From: Variovorax paradoxus
GTDB taxonomy: Bacteria > Pseudomonadota > Gammaproteobacteria > Burkholderiales > Burkholderiaceae_C
Reading direction: 5' to 3'
Length of the DNA stretch: 46,436 nucleotides
Assembly: GCF_000834655.1 (NCBI RefSeq)
Contig: NZ_JXQQ01000098.1
Coordinates: 1-46,436, forward strand
Both the position numbers and the translations under genes were made by a program. Positions 36,210 to 44,645 of this stretch are shown piece by piece. The notes beneath the pieces were generated by a model that was given only the letters and a program-made list of their open reading frames with translations, was not told the DNA's origin and did not search any database. Every line of letters begins with the position of its first letter. Within the stretch, counting starts at the first letter, position 1.

Positions 36210-37196
36210 TCAGGCCGCACGCTTGGCGCGGGGCTTCGCCTTTGCGGTGGTCTTCGAAGCGGCCTTCGTGGCGGGGCTGCGTTTCTTCGCGGGAAGCCGG
36301 GCGCGGGGCGCGGATTCTTCGCCCTCCTCCTCGTCGTCATCCTCGCGGGCTGCCGCCTTCTTCGCCCCGCCCTTGCCGCGCAGGCTGCGCTGCAGCAGCT
36401 CGGTCAGGTCGATGATCTTGGCGCCGCGGGCCTCGGAAGCGCCTTCCTCGGGCTCGGGCTGCGTCACCGTCTCGGTCTGGCCCGCCTTCACCTTGCGCTC
36501 GACCAGCCGAAGGATCTCGTCCTTGAACTCGTCCTTGAATTCGTCCGGGTCCCAGTCGGCGCTCATGTCCTCGACCAGTTGCTCGGCCATCTTGAGCTCG
36601 CGCTCGGTCAGGCCCGCCTTCTTCGCGTCTTCCGAGGGCAGCGGCAGGTCGTCCCAGGCCCGGATGTCGGCACCCCAGCGCAGCAGGTTCAGCACCAGGC
36701 CGGGGCCCACGGGCACCAGCGCCGCCAGGTGCTGCTTGGTCTGGATCACCACGCGGGCCACGCCCACGCGCCCGCTGCGCTGCAGGGTCTCGCGCAGCAG
36801 CGCATAGACCTTCGCGCCGCGGTTGATCGGCGCCACGTAATAGGGCCGCTCCAGGTAGACGAACGGAATGCCGTTGGCCGGCACGAAGGTCTCGATCTCG
36901 ATGGTCTGCGTGGTCTTGGGGTAGGCCGCCGCGATCTCCTTGTCGCTGAGAACCACGTATTCGCCGTCCTCGTATTCCACGCCCTTGACGATGTTCTCGC
37001 GCGCGATCTCCTTGCCGGTCTTCTTGTTGATGCGCTTGTAGCCCACGGGGTCCATCGAGCGCTTGTCCAGCCAGTCGAAGTCGATGCCGTGGTTGCTGGT
37101 GGCCGAGTAGAGCGCCACCGGAATGTGGACGAGGCCGAAGCTGATCGCGCCCTTCCACAGGACGCGCGGCGTGGAAGCTTTTGTCGAGACGGGCAT
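36210..37196 (-). CDS. ku: Ku homodimeric DNA end-binding protein
   Basis: A 328-residue bacterial Ku that encircles broken DNA ends and recruits LigD. The core (~1-255) has LWKGAISFGLVHIPVALY, the RSMDPVGYKRINKKTGKE region and AEQLVEDMSADWDPDEFKDEF. The tail (~280-328) carries an acidic patch (DDDEEEGEE) and then a Lys/Arg/Ala-rich end, typical of tails that bind DNA or let Ku thread inward. ATG 37196 is chosen over GTG 37202 because AAGGAG lies seven bases before it. ku precedes ligD, so the two form one repair operon. Confidence 0.97.
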   Translation of the reverse strand: MPVSTKASTPRVLWKGAISFGLVHIPVALYSATSNHGIDFDWLDKRSMDPVGYKRINKKTGKEIARENIVKGVEYEDGEYVVLSDKEIAAAYPKTTQTIEIETFVPANGIPFVYLERPYYVAPINRGAKVYALLRETLQRSGRVGVARVVIQTKQHLAALVPVGPGLVLNLLRWGADIRAWDDLPLPSEDAKKAGLTERELKMAEQLVEDMSADWDPDEFKDEFKDEILRLVERKVKAGQTETVTQPEPEEGASEARGAKIIDLTELLQRSLRGKGGAKKAAAREDDDEEEGEESAPRARLPAKKRSPATKAASKTTAKAKPRAKRAA

Positions 37197-37261
37197 GGGC
37201 ACACTCCTTCAGGCTGGGAATGTGTGCCGCGCCCCCGGCCGCGCGGTGTAGGAACGCGGCC

Positions 37262-38269
37262 TCAGGCCGTGCCGGCCACCGGCCCGAGCACGCGTTCGCT
37301 CGGGCGCGCGAAATAGAACCACTCGGCGCCCGGCTGCGCCAGCGCGTTGGGAAACACGATGAAGCCGTCGTCGGGCGCGTTCAGCATCGTGCCGTCGTGC
37401 CGCATGCCGATCGGCTCGCCGCGCTGCACCTCGTCGAAGGTGGCCCAGTCGCGCACGAAGCTGTCTTCCTCGTGCAGGCGGTCGGTCACGCTGGCCAGGC
37501 GCAGCAGCCGGGGCTGCGCCGATGCGGCCGGTACGTCGTTCGGCAGCGGCGCCATGCCCAGCAGCGCGAGCGTGCGGCGGATGGCGCGCCACGCCACCTC
37601 GGGCGCCTCGGGGTCCTGGTGCTGGCCGCATTCGAGCGTGACGCCGTAGCCGCCACAGCTGCGGATGTATTCGTTGGTGCCGCGGCCGAAGTCGAGCGCG
37701 GCCTCGTCGGCCGGCGCGCCGCCCGCGCGCTGGGCGAGGCCGGCGGCGTAGATGTCGAGCCAGCCTTCCACCACGATGGGCGTACCGATGTGCAGCGCGA
37801 GCTGGCCCTCTTCGTACGAACGGGCAAAGGGCTCCAGCGTGCCGGTGTTGTCGCGCGGGCCGATCATCGCGAAGGCCTCGCCCTCGCTCTGGAAGGAATG
37901 CAGGTCCAGCAGCACCTCGTGGCGCGCGATGACTGGCGCGAGGCGGTTGGTGATGCGGGCTTCGTAGTCTGCGGGCGCCTCGGTCGGGCGGAACAGGCGA
38001 TTGAGGTTGCGCTCGCCTTCGCGGTGCAGGCGCCGGCGCGCGAGCGGGTTGGCGATGGGCACCAGCGAGAGCTCGCCGCGCTGCAACTGCAGCGTGCCGG
38101 CGTCGAACTCGGCCAGGATGCGCTCGATGCCCACGGTGCCGCAGGTCTCGTCGCCATGCACGCCGCCGACCACGAGCAGGCGCGGACCGGGCTGGAGCGA
38201 GGCGAAGGTGTGGATGCGCAGGCTGTCGGTCGCCACGCCGGCAAAAGGATCGGAAGACATGCGGGCCAT
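37262..38269 (-). CDS. Succinylglutamate desuccinylase/aspartoacylase-family zinc hydrolase
   Basis: A 335-residue M14-type deacylase or carboxypeptidase. Zinc and catalytic residues are visible: His38 and Glu41 in GGVHGDETCG, His124 in LLDLHSFQSEG, and Glu213 in GVTLECGQHQ. RRRLHREGERNLNRLF is the substrate-carboxylate-binding Arg region of the family. The C-terminal ~80 residues form a beta-rich cap (EEDSFVRDWATFDEVQRGEPIG). Relatives remove acyl groups from amino acids; the substrate here is unknown. A second ATG at 38260 is an equally good start, as neither has a ribosome site. Confidence 0.88.
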   Translation of the reverse strand: MARMSSDPFAGVATDSLRIHTFASLQPGPRLLVVGGVHGDETCGTVGIERILAEFDAGTLQLQRGELSLVPIANPLARRRLHREGERNLNRLFRPTEAPADYEARITNRLAPVIARHEVLLDLHSFQSEGEAFAMIGPRDNTGTLEPFARSYEEGQLALHIGTPIVVEGWLDIYAAGLAQRAGGAPADEAALDFGRGTNEYIRSCGGYGVTLECGQHQDPEAPEVAWRAIRRTLALLGMAPLPNDVPAASAQPRLLRLASVTDRLHEEDSFVRDWATFDEVQRGEPIGMRHDGTMLNAPDDGFIVFPNALAQPGAEWFYFARPSERVLGPVAGTA

Positions 38270-38415
38270 TATTGCGGAGCCCCTTCACCGGAGGCAAAGC
38301 CGCTATCGGTTTCATAGCGCCGAGCGGCCACCTACAGGGCCTGGCTTGCATGTCCTACCGCTGGTGCGGCTCGGCCGGGGCAGGCTTGTCTGCAAAGCCA
38401 CGAAGGAGCCATCGC

Positions 38416-38688
38416 ATGACCCAAGCCAAGACCAGCAAGACCCCGCCCACCGACCCCAAGGACGCGACCAAGGACGCGGGCGGCGGCAAGACCAAGGTCG
38501 AACAGGGTGGCGAATCGGCGCCGCGCCTGCCGCACGAGCGGGACCAGTCGTCCGACAGCCAGCAGACCCCAGACGGCCAGCCCACCAAGGTGGGCCGCCA
38601 GGCGCATGAAGACGTGGAGCGCGGCGTGGTCGACACCGACCGCGGCCCCGAGGCCGACCGCGTCTACAACGACAAGGTCAAGCGCTGA
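38416..38688 (+). CDS. Small hydrophilic, probably disordered protein
   Basis: A 90-residue protein with AAGGAG seven bases before its ATG. It is rich in Lys, Asp, Thr, Gln and Gly (DPKDATKDAGGGKTKVEQ), with no hydrophobic segment and almost no aromatic residues, ending in RVYNDKVKR. I know no function; such proteins often help in desiccation or osmotic stress, but this is only a resemblance in composition. The last 11 bases overlap the 3' end of rpe on the other strand. The good ribosome site and third-position GC bias support a real gene. Confidence 0.75.
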   Translation: MTQAKTSKTPPTDPKDATKDAGGGKTKVEQGGESAPRLPHERDQSSDSQQTPDGQPTKVGRQAHEDVERGVVDTDRGPEADRVYNDKVKR

Positions 38689-39370
38689 CGCCGGCCAGCT
38701 GCTGGCGCATGTCGCCGATCACCGCGGCGTAGTCCTTGGCGTTGAAGATCGCGCTGCCGGCCACGAAGGTGTCGGCGCCGGCCGAGGCCACGCGCGCGAT
38801 GTTGTCCACCTTGATGCCGCCGTCCACCTCCAGGCGGATGTCGCGCCCGCTCTGCTCGATGCGCTTGCGCGCGAGTTCGATCTTGCGCAGCGCCGAGTCG
38901 ATGAAGCTCTGGCCGCCGAAGCCGGGGTTCACGCTCATGATGAGGATGAGGTCGATGTCGTCGATCGCCCAGTCCAGGGCTTCCAGGCCCAGCCCCGGGT
39001 TGAACACCAGCCCCGCCTTGCAGCCCGCGGCCTTGATGGCCTGGATGCTGCGGTGCACGTGGGGCGATGCGTCGGGGTGGAAGCTGATGTAGTCAGCGCC
39101 CGCTTGCGCGAAAGAGGCCGCCAGGGCGTCGACCGGATGGATCATCAGGTGCACGTCGATCGGCACGGGCGTGCCGTCGGCCGTCTTGGCGTAGGGCTTG
39201 AGCGCCTGGCAGATCATCGGGCCGAAGGTCAGGTTCGGCACGTAATGGTTGTCCATCACGTCGAAGTGGATCCAGTCGGCGCCGGCGGCGATCACGTCGG
39301 TCAGTTCCTGGCCAAGGTGGGCGAAGTCTGCGGAAAGGATGGAGGGGGCGATGCGGAACGGGGTGCTCAT
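38678..39370 (-). CDS. rpe: Ribulose-phosphate 3-epimerase
   Basis: A 230-residue TIM-barrel enzyme that interconverts ribulose 5-phosphate and xylulose 5-phosphate in the pentose phosphate and Calvin pathways. Motifs: IAPSILSADFAHLG, metal/catalytic HFDVMDNHYVPNLTFGP, IDVHLMIHP, IMSVNPGFGGQSFI, LEVDGGIK with catalytic Asp, and GADTFVAGSAIF for phosphate binding. Length is normal. A gggggt run just before the ATG may serve the ribosome. It diverges from apaG across 60 bases. Confidence 0.98.
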   Translation of the reverse strand: MSTPFRIAPSILSADFAHLGQELTDVIAAGADWIHFDVMDNHYVPNLTFGPMICQALKPYAKTADGTPVPIDVHLMIHPVDALAASFAQAGADYISFHPDASPHVHRSIQAIKAAGCKAGLVFNPGLGLEALDWAIDDIDLILIMSVNPGFGGQSFIDSALRKIELARKRIEQSGRDIRLEVDGGIKVDNIARVASAGADTFVAGSAIFNAKDYAAVIGDMRQQLAGVSA

Positions 39371-39430
39371 ACCCCCGGATTCTCGCAGCGGGGCGAAGTC
39401 CGAGGAAAGGCCTCCGTTACCATCCGCCCC

Positions 39431-39826
39431 ATGTCACACAGCCCCTTCAGCGTCCAGGTCGAGCCGCGCTACCTAGCCGACCAGTCCTCCCCGAAGGACA
39501 ACGTCTACACCTTCTCGTACACGATCACCGTCACCAACGTGGGCACGGTGGGTGCGCAACTGATCGCGCGCCACTGGCTCATCAACGACGCTTCGGGCCA
39601 TCCGCAGGAGGTCAAGGGCCTGGGGGTCATCGGCCAGCAGCCGCTGCTGGCGCCCGGCGAATCGTTCCGCTACACCAGCGGCTGCCGGCTCCAGGCCGCG
39701 AGCGGCACGATGCATGGCAGCTTCTTCGTGGTGACCGAGGAAGGCGAGCGCTTCGATGTGCCCGTGCCGATGTTCGTGCTCGAAGCCGACATCGGCGGCG
39801 CACCCGTCTCCCGCGTGCTTCACTAG
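39431..39826 (+). CDS. apaG: ApaG protein (Co2+/Mg2+ efflux-associated)
   Basis: A 131-residue single-domain protein of the ApaG fold: FSVQVEPRYLADQSSPKDNVY, FSYTITVTNVG, LIARHWLINDASGHPQEVKG, GQQPLLAPGESFRYTSGC and GTMHGSFFVV. In enterobacteria loss of ApaG affects cobalt resistance and magnesium efflux; the biochemical role is still unclear. It stands alone here, away from the apaH/rsmA genes it joins in E. coli, next to rpe as is common in betaproteobacteria. Confidence 0.97.
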   Translation: MSHSPFSVQVEPRYLADQSSPKDNVYTFSYTITVTNVGTVGAQLIARHWLINDASGHPQEVKGLGVIGQQPLLAPGESFRYTSGCRLQAASGTMHGSFFVVTEEGERFDVPVPMFVLEADIGGAPVSRVLH

Positions 39827-39834
39827 GCACTGAG

Positions 39835-40006
39835 GCACGCCCCCAGGCTTCGCGCACTTCGTGTCGCTTTCCCTTCCCCCTCGCCGGGGGCAACACCTGG
39901 GGCCCGGCTGAACTGGCATTTCCCCAGGCTGCGCGCACTTCGTACCGCTTCTTCTTCCCCCTCACTGGGGGCAACACCGGCGGCCCGGCAAAGCCGGTTC
40001 CCCGGT
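39835..40006 (+). repeat. Tandem pair of dispersed palindromic repeats (copies C and D)
   Basis: Two copies in direct order: C begins near 39840 (cccccaggcttcgcgcactt) and D near 39917 (ccccaggctgcgcgcacttc). Each continues into a ccccctc...gggggcaacacc hairpin and a cggcccggc tail. They match copy A (8941-9032) in inverse. The pair fills the gap between apaG and the next operon. Confidence 0.85.
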
Positions 40007-40033
40007 GTTCCCCGAAAAGGATTTCTTACCGTC

Positions 40034-42016
40034 ATGGCTGCCGCATCGCGCGACTTGCAGGGGCTGCTTGCCGGCCTCGACCCCACGGCCGATGTGGCGC
40101 AGCGCCACATCTGGCTCATCAACCTCTTCGACTGGCTGCGCGGCGACCGCGCCTCGCCCCAGGCGGCGATCGGCCGCGTCTCGCTGCTGCTCGACGCCGT
40201 CGAGGCGCGGCCCGAACTGCGCGAGCGCCTGCGCGCCTGGTGGCGCGTGTTCACGCAGTCGGTCGACCTCACCACGCTCCTGGCCGACTACGGCTTCGCG
40301 CCGCGCACCGCGTTCTTCAGCGAACTGAACGAACGGCTGCGCCGCAAGATCCTGCCCGGCACGCCCGAGACCACCGATGCGTCGGACCTGTTCCGCATGG
40401 TGCTGCCGGGCGTGTTCGATGCGGGCTGGATCGCGCTGCTCGACGAGACGCAGCTCGCCCGCATCGGCGCGCTGCTGGCCGACGCGACGGTGGACGCCGA
40501 CGGCTCGCCGCGCTGGCGCCATACCTTGATGGACGCGGTCACCTATTGCGGCAGCCAGGTGGTGGCCGCCGGTTTCTCGCCCGAGCTGCGCCTGCGCATC
40601 AGCGCGGAGCACCATGAAGCGCGGCCTTTCCACGGCCTGATGGCCGACCTCGACGAACTGCGCGAGCAGATGTTCGAGCAGCCCGCGGGCGCGGAAAGCG
40701 ACGAGGCACTGCAGGCCGCCTTCGTGGCCTTCCGCGACCGGCTCGACGCCTGCCGGGCCAGCGCCTCGTCGGTCTACACGCACCTGGAAGACAACGGCAT
40801 CTCGGTGGGCCTGGTGTTCCGGCTGCGCCAGCTGCGCGAGCGTGTGCTGCGCATCCGCGAGCTGCTCGACTGCCTGATGTCGCCCTCGCCCGCGCCGAGC
40901 GTGGCGCGGCTGGTCGGCAAGCTGGTGCTCGCGGGCGGCGAGCGCAACAGCATCCGCGCGCTGGTCGCCTCCAATTCGTCGATGCTCGCGGCCAAGGTGA
41001 CCGAGCGCAGCGCCGAGACCGGCGAGCACTACATCACCCGCGACCGCGCGAGCTACCTGCAGATGGTGAAGAAGGCCGCGGGCGGGGGCGCGCTCACGGC
41101 TATGACGGTGCTCCTGAAGTTCGGCATCTACGCGCTGGCGCTGTCGGCCTTCTGGGCGGGCTTTGCCTCGGGCCTGATGTATGCGGCGAGCTTCGTCGCG
41201 ATCCAGCTCCTGCACCTGACGCTGGCCACCAAGCAGCCCGCGATGACGGCGCCGGCGCTCGCGGCACGGCTGCGCGACATCAAGTCCGACGCCGCCGTGG
41301 ACGACTTCGTCGACGAGGTGGCCAACCTCGTGCGCTCGCAGGTGGCGGCGGTGCTCGGCAACGTGCTGGTGGTGGTGCCGGCGATGGCCGCGCTCGCGCT
41401 GCTGGTGCAGTACGCGCTCGGGCGGCCGCTGCTCGACGGGGCGCATGCCGCGGCCACGCTGAATTCGCTCTCGCTCGCGGGGCCGACCGCGCTTTTCGCG
41501 GCATTCACCGGCATCCTGCTGTTTTCGGCCAGCATCGTCGCCGGATGGACAGAAAACGCCTTTGTCCTGCATCGGCTGGACTCCGCGATGCGTTACAACC
41601 CCCGCATCGGCGCCTTTCTGGGTGCCGCCCGGGCTCGCCGCTGGGCCACCTTCATGCGCACACACATCTCAGGCTTCGCCTCCAACATCTCGCTGGGACT
41701 CATGCTGGGCCTGTTGCCCGCGTTCGCGGGTTTCTTCGGGCTCGGGCTGGATGTGCGCCACGTGACACTCTCGGCCGGGCAGATCGCCGCGGCCGCAACG
41801 TCCACGGGCCTGTCGGTGCTGCAGCAGCCAGCCCTCTGGTGGGCGGTGGCGGCGATTCCGGTGATCGGCGCGCTCAATGTGAGCGTGAGTTTCTATTTCG
41901 CATTTCGCCTGGCGCTGCGTGCGCACAGCGTGAGCCTCGGTGACCGCGCCCGCATCCGCAGCGCCATCTGGGCGCGCTGGCGCAGCCGGCCTGTGAGCTT
42001 CTTTCTACCTGCATGA
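40034..42016 (+). CDS. 'gcr'/SpecificRecomb-family multi-pass membrane protein
   Basis: A 660-residue protein of the family catalogued as 'site-specific recombinase, Gcr' (PF10136 type, by recollection). The first ~350 residues are soluble and helical (IWLINLFDWLRGDR, YTHLEDNGISVGLVFRLRQL). The rest has about six membrane spans (MTVLLKFGIYALALSAFWAGF, VLVVVPAMAALALLVQYAL, LFAAFTGILLFSASIVAGW, LGLMLGLLPAFAGFFGL, WWAVAAIPVIGALNVSV). I see no Ser or Tyr recombinase motif, so the name is doubtful; a membrane role fits better. Its stop overlaps the start of the antiporter gene (ATGA), which points to a joint task. AAGGA precedes the ATG by 12 bases. Confidence 0.85.
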   Translation: MAAASRDLQGLLAGLDPTADVAQRHIWLINLFDWLRGDRASPQAAIGRVSLLLDAVEARPELRERLRAWWRVFTQSVDLTTLLADYGFAPRTAFFSELNERLRRKILPGTPETTDASDLFRMVLPGVFDAGWIALLDETQLARIGALLADATVDADGSPRWRHTLMDAVTYCGSQVVAAGFSPELRLRISAEHHEARPFHGLMADLDELREQMFEQPAGAESDEALQAAFVAFRDRLDACRASASSVYTHLEDNGISVGLVFRLRQLRERVLRIRELLDCLMSPSPAPSVARLVGKLVLAGGERNSIRALVASNSSMLAAKVTERSAETGEHYITRDRASYLQMVKKAAGGGALTAMTVLLKFGIYALALSAFWAGFASGLMYAASFVAIQLLHLTLATKQPAMTAPALAARLRDIKSDAAVDDFVDEVANLVRSQVAAVLGNVLVVVPAMAALALLVQYALGRPLLDGAHAAATLNSLSLAGPTALFAAFTGILLFSASIVAGWTENAFVLHRLDSAMRYNPRIGAFLGAARARRWATFMRTHISGFASNISLGLMLGLLPAFAGFFGLGLDVRHVTLSAGQIAAAATSTGLSVLQQPALWWAVAAIPVIGALNVSVSFYFAFRLALRAHSVSLGDRARIRSAIWARWRSRPVSFFLPA

Positions 42017-43284
42017 ATCTGACGAACTTGATCAACGATCTGCTGGGTTTCTGGTCCGAATGGGTGCGCCCCTCGGCCGGCCTGCCCACCGTGCTGTGGT
42101 CGCTGCTGCTGGCGGCCGCCGCCGCCTCCGGCCACCTGGTGCGACGCTACCTCGGGCTGCCCAAGGTGATCGGCTATTCGCTGGTCGGCGCAGTCGTCGG
42201 CTTTGCCGGCTTCGAGGGCGCGATCTGGCCGCTGCGCGGCATCAGCCTCTTCCTGCTGGAACTGGGCGTGGCCGTGGTGCTCTTCGAGGCGGGCGGGCGG
42301 CTGCCGCTGCGCTGGTTCCGCCACAACCCGATGGTGCTGGTGCAGAGCCTGCTCGAAGCCACGCTCACCTACTTCGGCGTGTACTGGGTGCTCACGCTGC
42401 TGGGCCTGCCCGAGCCCGTGGCCAACCCGATCGCGCTGATGGCTATCGTCGCCTCGCCGGCGGTGCTCAGCCGCGTGATCATCGACACCCGCGCCGCGGG
42501 CCCCGTCACCGAGCGGGCGATGACGCTGGCCACGCTCAACACCTTCTATGCGCTCGCGCTCGGCTATGCGCAGGCGGGCCTCATCGAGCGCGCACCGCAG
42601 ACCATGCTGCAGAAGCTCTACCCGGTGGCGGTGGTGCTGGGCCTCTCGTTCGTGGTCGGCGCGGTCATGGCGCTGGCCCTGCGCACCGCGCTGCGCGTGA
42701 TGAGCCCGACGAGCGAGAACACCTCGATCCTGCTGCTGGCCATCATCGCGGCCGGCGCGGCTCTCACCGCGCACATCGGCGGCTCGGCGCCCCTGGCGGC
42801 CCTGATCGGCGGCGTGCTGCTCAAGACGCTCAACCCCAAGCCCTGGGCGTGGCAGCGGCAGCTGGGCACAGCCGCCTCGCTGCTCACCATGCTGATGTTC
42901 GTGCTGGTGTCCATCGTGGCGGCGCAGGCCGACTGGACGCTGCCGGTGGCCAGCGTGGTGCTGGCCGTGATCGGCGTGCGCATGGTCGCCAAGATCTCGG
43001 GCGTGGCCATTGCCAACCCCGGCAGCGGCGCGAGCTGGAAGCAGGCCTTCTGGGTCGGCTGCGCGATGTCGCCGCTGTCGTCGATCGCCCTCCTGATCGC
43101 ATCGAACTTCGCCACCGCGTCGCCACTGCTCGGCACCATGATCACGCAGGTCGCCCTGCCGTCGATCTTGCTGATGGAAGTGGTGGGCGCCGTGCTCGCC
43201 ACCGTGGCCATCCATGCCGTCGGCGAGAGTTCGGTGCCCTGGGCGCCCCAGGCCTTCAGCACCACCGAGGACACGCAGCGATGA
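42013..43284 (+). CDS. Kef-like cation:proton antiporter (membrane domain only)
   Basis: A 423-residue inner-membrane protein with about 12 spans, of the CPA2 (Kef/Na+-H+ exchanger) superfamily. Recognisable parts are GHLVRRYLGLPKVIGYSLVGAV, LELGVAVVLFEAGGRL (the conserved amphipathic stretch), IALMAIVASPAVLSRVI and AALTAHIGGSAPLAALIGGV. It lacks the C-terminal RCK/TrkA-N nucleotide domain of KefB/KefC. Start and stop overlap the neighbours by four bases each, so three genes are translated together: gcr-like protein, antiporter and GCS2-type ligase. The transported ion is not clear from sequence. Confidence 0.9.
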   Translation: MNLTNLINDLLGFWSEWVRPSAGLPTVLWSLLLAAAAASGHLVRRYLGLPKVIGYSLVGAVVGFAGFEGAIWPLRGISLFLLELGVAVVLFEAGGRLPLRWFRHNPMVLVQSLLEATLTYFGVYWVLTLLGLPEPVANPIALMAIVASPAVLSRVIIDTRAAGPVTERAMTLATLNTFYALALGYAQAGLIERAPQTMLQKLYPVAVVLGLSFVVGAVMALALRTALRVMSPTSENTSILLLAIIAAGAALTAHIGGSAPLAALIGGVLLKTLNPKPWAWQRQLGTAASLLTMLMFVLVSIVAAQADWTLPVASVVLAVIGVRMVAKISGVAIANPGSGASWKQAFWVGCAMSPLSSIALLIASNFATASPLLGTMITQVALPSILLMEVVGAVLATVAIHAVGESSVPWAPQAFSTTEDTQR

Positions 43285-44495
43285 GCACCGCCCTCCCCAA
43301 CACCCCCACTATCGACCCCGACAGCGACGACGTGCGCTCGGCCCCGCTGCCCAGCGACCCCGAAAGCCGCGCCGTCAAGCTGGAGCCCTTCAACAAGTCC
43401 GAGGCGCTCTCGCTCGGTGTGGAGCTCGAGCTGCAGCTCGTGAACACGCACGACTACGACCTCGCGCCCTACGCCGAGGACATGCTGCGCCTGATGGCGC
43501 AGACGCCGCTGCCGGGCAGCGTGGTGCCCGAGATGACCTCGAGCATGATCGAGATCTCGACCGACATCTGCCACTCGGCGGCCGACGTGATCAAGCAGCT
43601 CTCGCCGATCCGCGAGGCGCTCATCAGGAACGCCGACAAGCTCAACATCGCGGTGGTCGGCGGCGGCACGCATGCGTTCCAGCAATGGCACGAGCGGCGC
43701 ATCTACGACAAGCCGCGCTTTCGCGAGCTATCGGAGCTGTACGGCTACCTCTCCAAGCAGTTCACCATCTTCGGCCAGCACGTGCACATCGGCTGCCCCG
43801 ATGCGGACGCGGCCTTGCTGATGCTGCACCGCATGTCGCGCTACATCCCGCACTTCATCGCGCTGTCGGCCTCCTCGCCGTTCGTGCAGGGGCAGGACAC
43901 GCAGTTCGACTCGGCGCGGCTGAATTCGGTGTTCGCATTCCCGCTCTCCGGCCGGGCGCCGTTCACGTTGAGCTGGAAGGAATTCGAGGCCTACTTCGAG
44001 CGCATGACCCGCACCGGCGTCGTGCGCAGCATGAAAGACTTCTATTGGGACATCCGCCCCAAGCCCGAGTTCGGCACCATCGAGATCCGCGTGTTCGACA
44101 CGCCCTTGACGGTGGAGCGCGCCGCCGCGCTCGCAGGCTACGTGCAGTCGCTCGCCGCCTGGTTCCTGCAGGAGCAGCCCTTCGAGCCGACGGAGGACGA
44201 CTACCTCGTCTACACCTACAACCGCTTCCAGGCCTGCCGCTTCGGGCTCGACGCGGTGTACGTCGACCCGGCCAGCGGCCAGCACATGCCGCTGCGCGAG
44301 CACATCCTCATGACGATGACGCAGCTCGAATGGCACAGCGAGGCACTCAACGCCACGCAGGCGCTGGGCGAACTGCGCACCAGCGTGGAAGCCAACCGCA
44401 ACGATGCGCGCTGGCTGCGGGAGAAGCAGGGGAAAGAGCGGTTGCTGGCGGAGGTGGTGCGGCAGGCGGCGCTCAGGTTCCGCGGCGCTGCCTGA
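43281..44495 (+). CDS. Carboxylate-amine ligase, GCS2/YbdK family
   Basis: A 404-residue cytoplasmic enzyme of the glutamate-cysteine ligase 2 family, which joins an amine to a carboxylate (often glutamate) with ATP. Motifs: LSLGVELELQLVN at the start of the catalytic fold, EMTSSMIEISTDICHSAADV, FTIFGQHVHIGCPDADAAL and PEFGTIEIRVFDTPLTVERA. E. coli YbdK has weak glutamate-cysteine ligase activity; the true substrate is unknown in most members. The ATG overlaps the antiporter stop. About 35 extra residues precede the catalytic fold. A link between a gamma-glutamyl product and the Kef-like antiporter is inference. Confidence 0.9.
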   Translation: MSTALPNTPTIDPDSDDVRSAPLPSDPESRAVKLEPFNKSEALSLGVELELQLVNTHDYDLAPYAEDMLRLMAQTPLPGSVVPEMTSSMIEISTDICHSAADVIKQLSPIREALIRNADKLNIAVVGGGTHAFQQWHERRIYDKPRFRELSELYGYLSKQFTIFGQHVHIGCPDADAALLMLHRMSRYIPHFIALSASSPFVQGQDTQFDSARLNSVFAFPLSGRAPFTLSWKEFEAYFERMTRTGVVRSMKDFYWDIRPKPEFGTIEIRVFDTPLTVERAAALAGYVQSLAAWFLQEQPFEPTEDDYLVYTYNRFQACRFGLDAVYVDPASGQHMPLREHILMTMTQLEWHSEALNATQALGELRTSVEANRNDARWLREKQGKERLLAEVVRQAALRFRGAA

Positions 44496-44507
44496 ATCCG
44501 CTTTGCT

Positions 44508-44603
44508 CCTTCCCCCTCTGGGGGAAGGTTGGGATGGGGGCGCGCACAGCGCTCGATGGGTCCCTCACTCGCCCCACCCCGGCCCTTCCCCGCAAGGGGA
44601 GGG
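44508..44603. repeat. REP-like double hairpin after the ligase gene
   Basis: First stem ccttccccc/gggggaagg (44508-44528, 3-nt loop), second stem cccttcccc/ggggaggg (44583-44603). The flanks (ttgggatggggg and cgccccaccccgg) also pair, so the unit is an inverted pair like that at 209-321. It begins 13 bases past the ligase stop and may stabilise or end the operon mRNA. Confidence 0.7.
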
Positions 44604-44645
44604 AGAAAGACGGCGCCTTGCACGCACCCCTTATGCTCCACCCTC

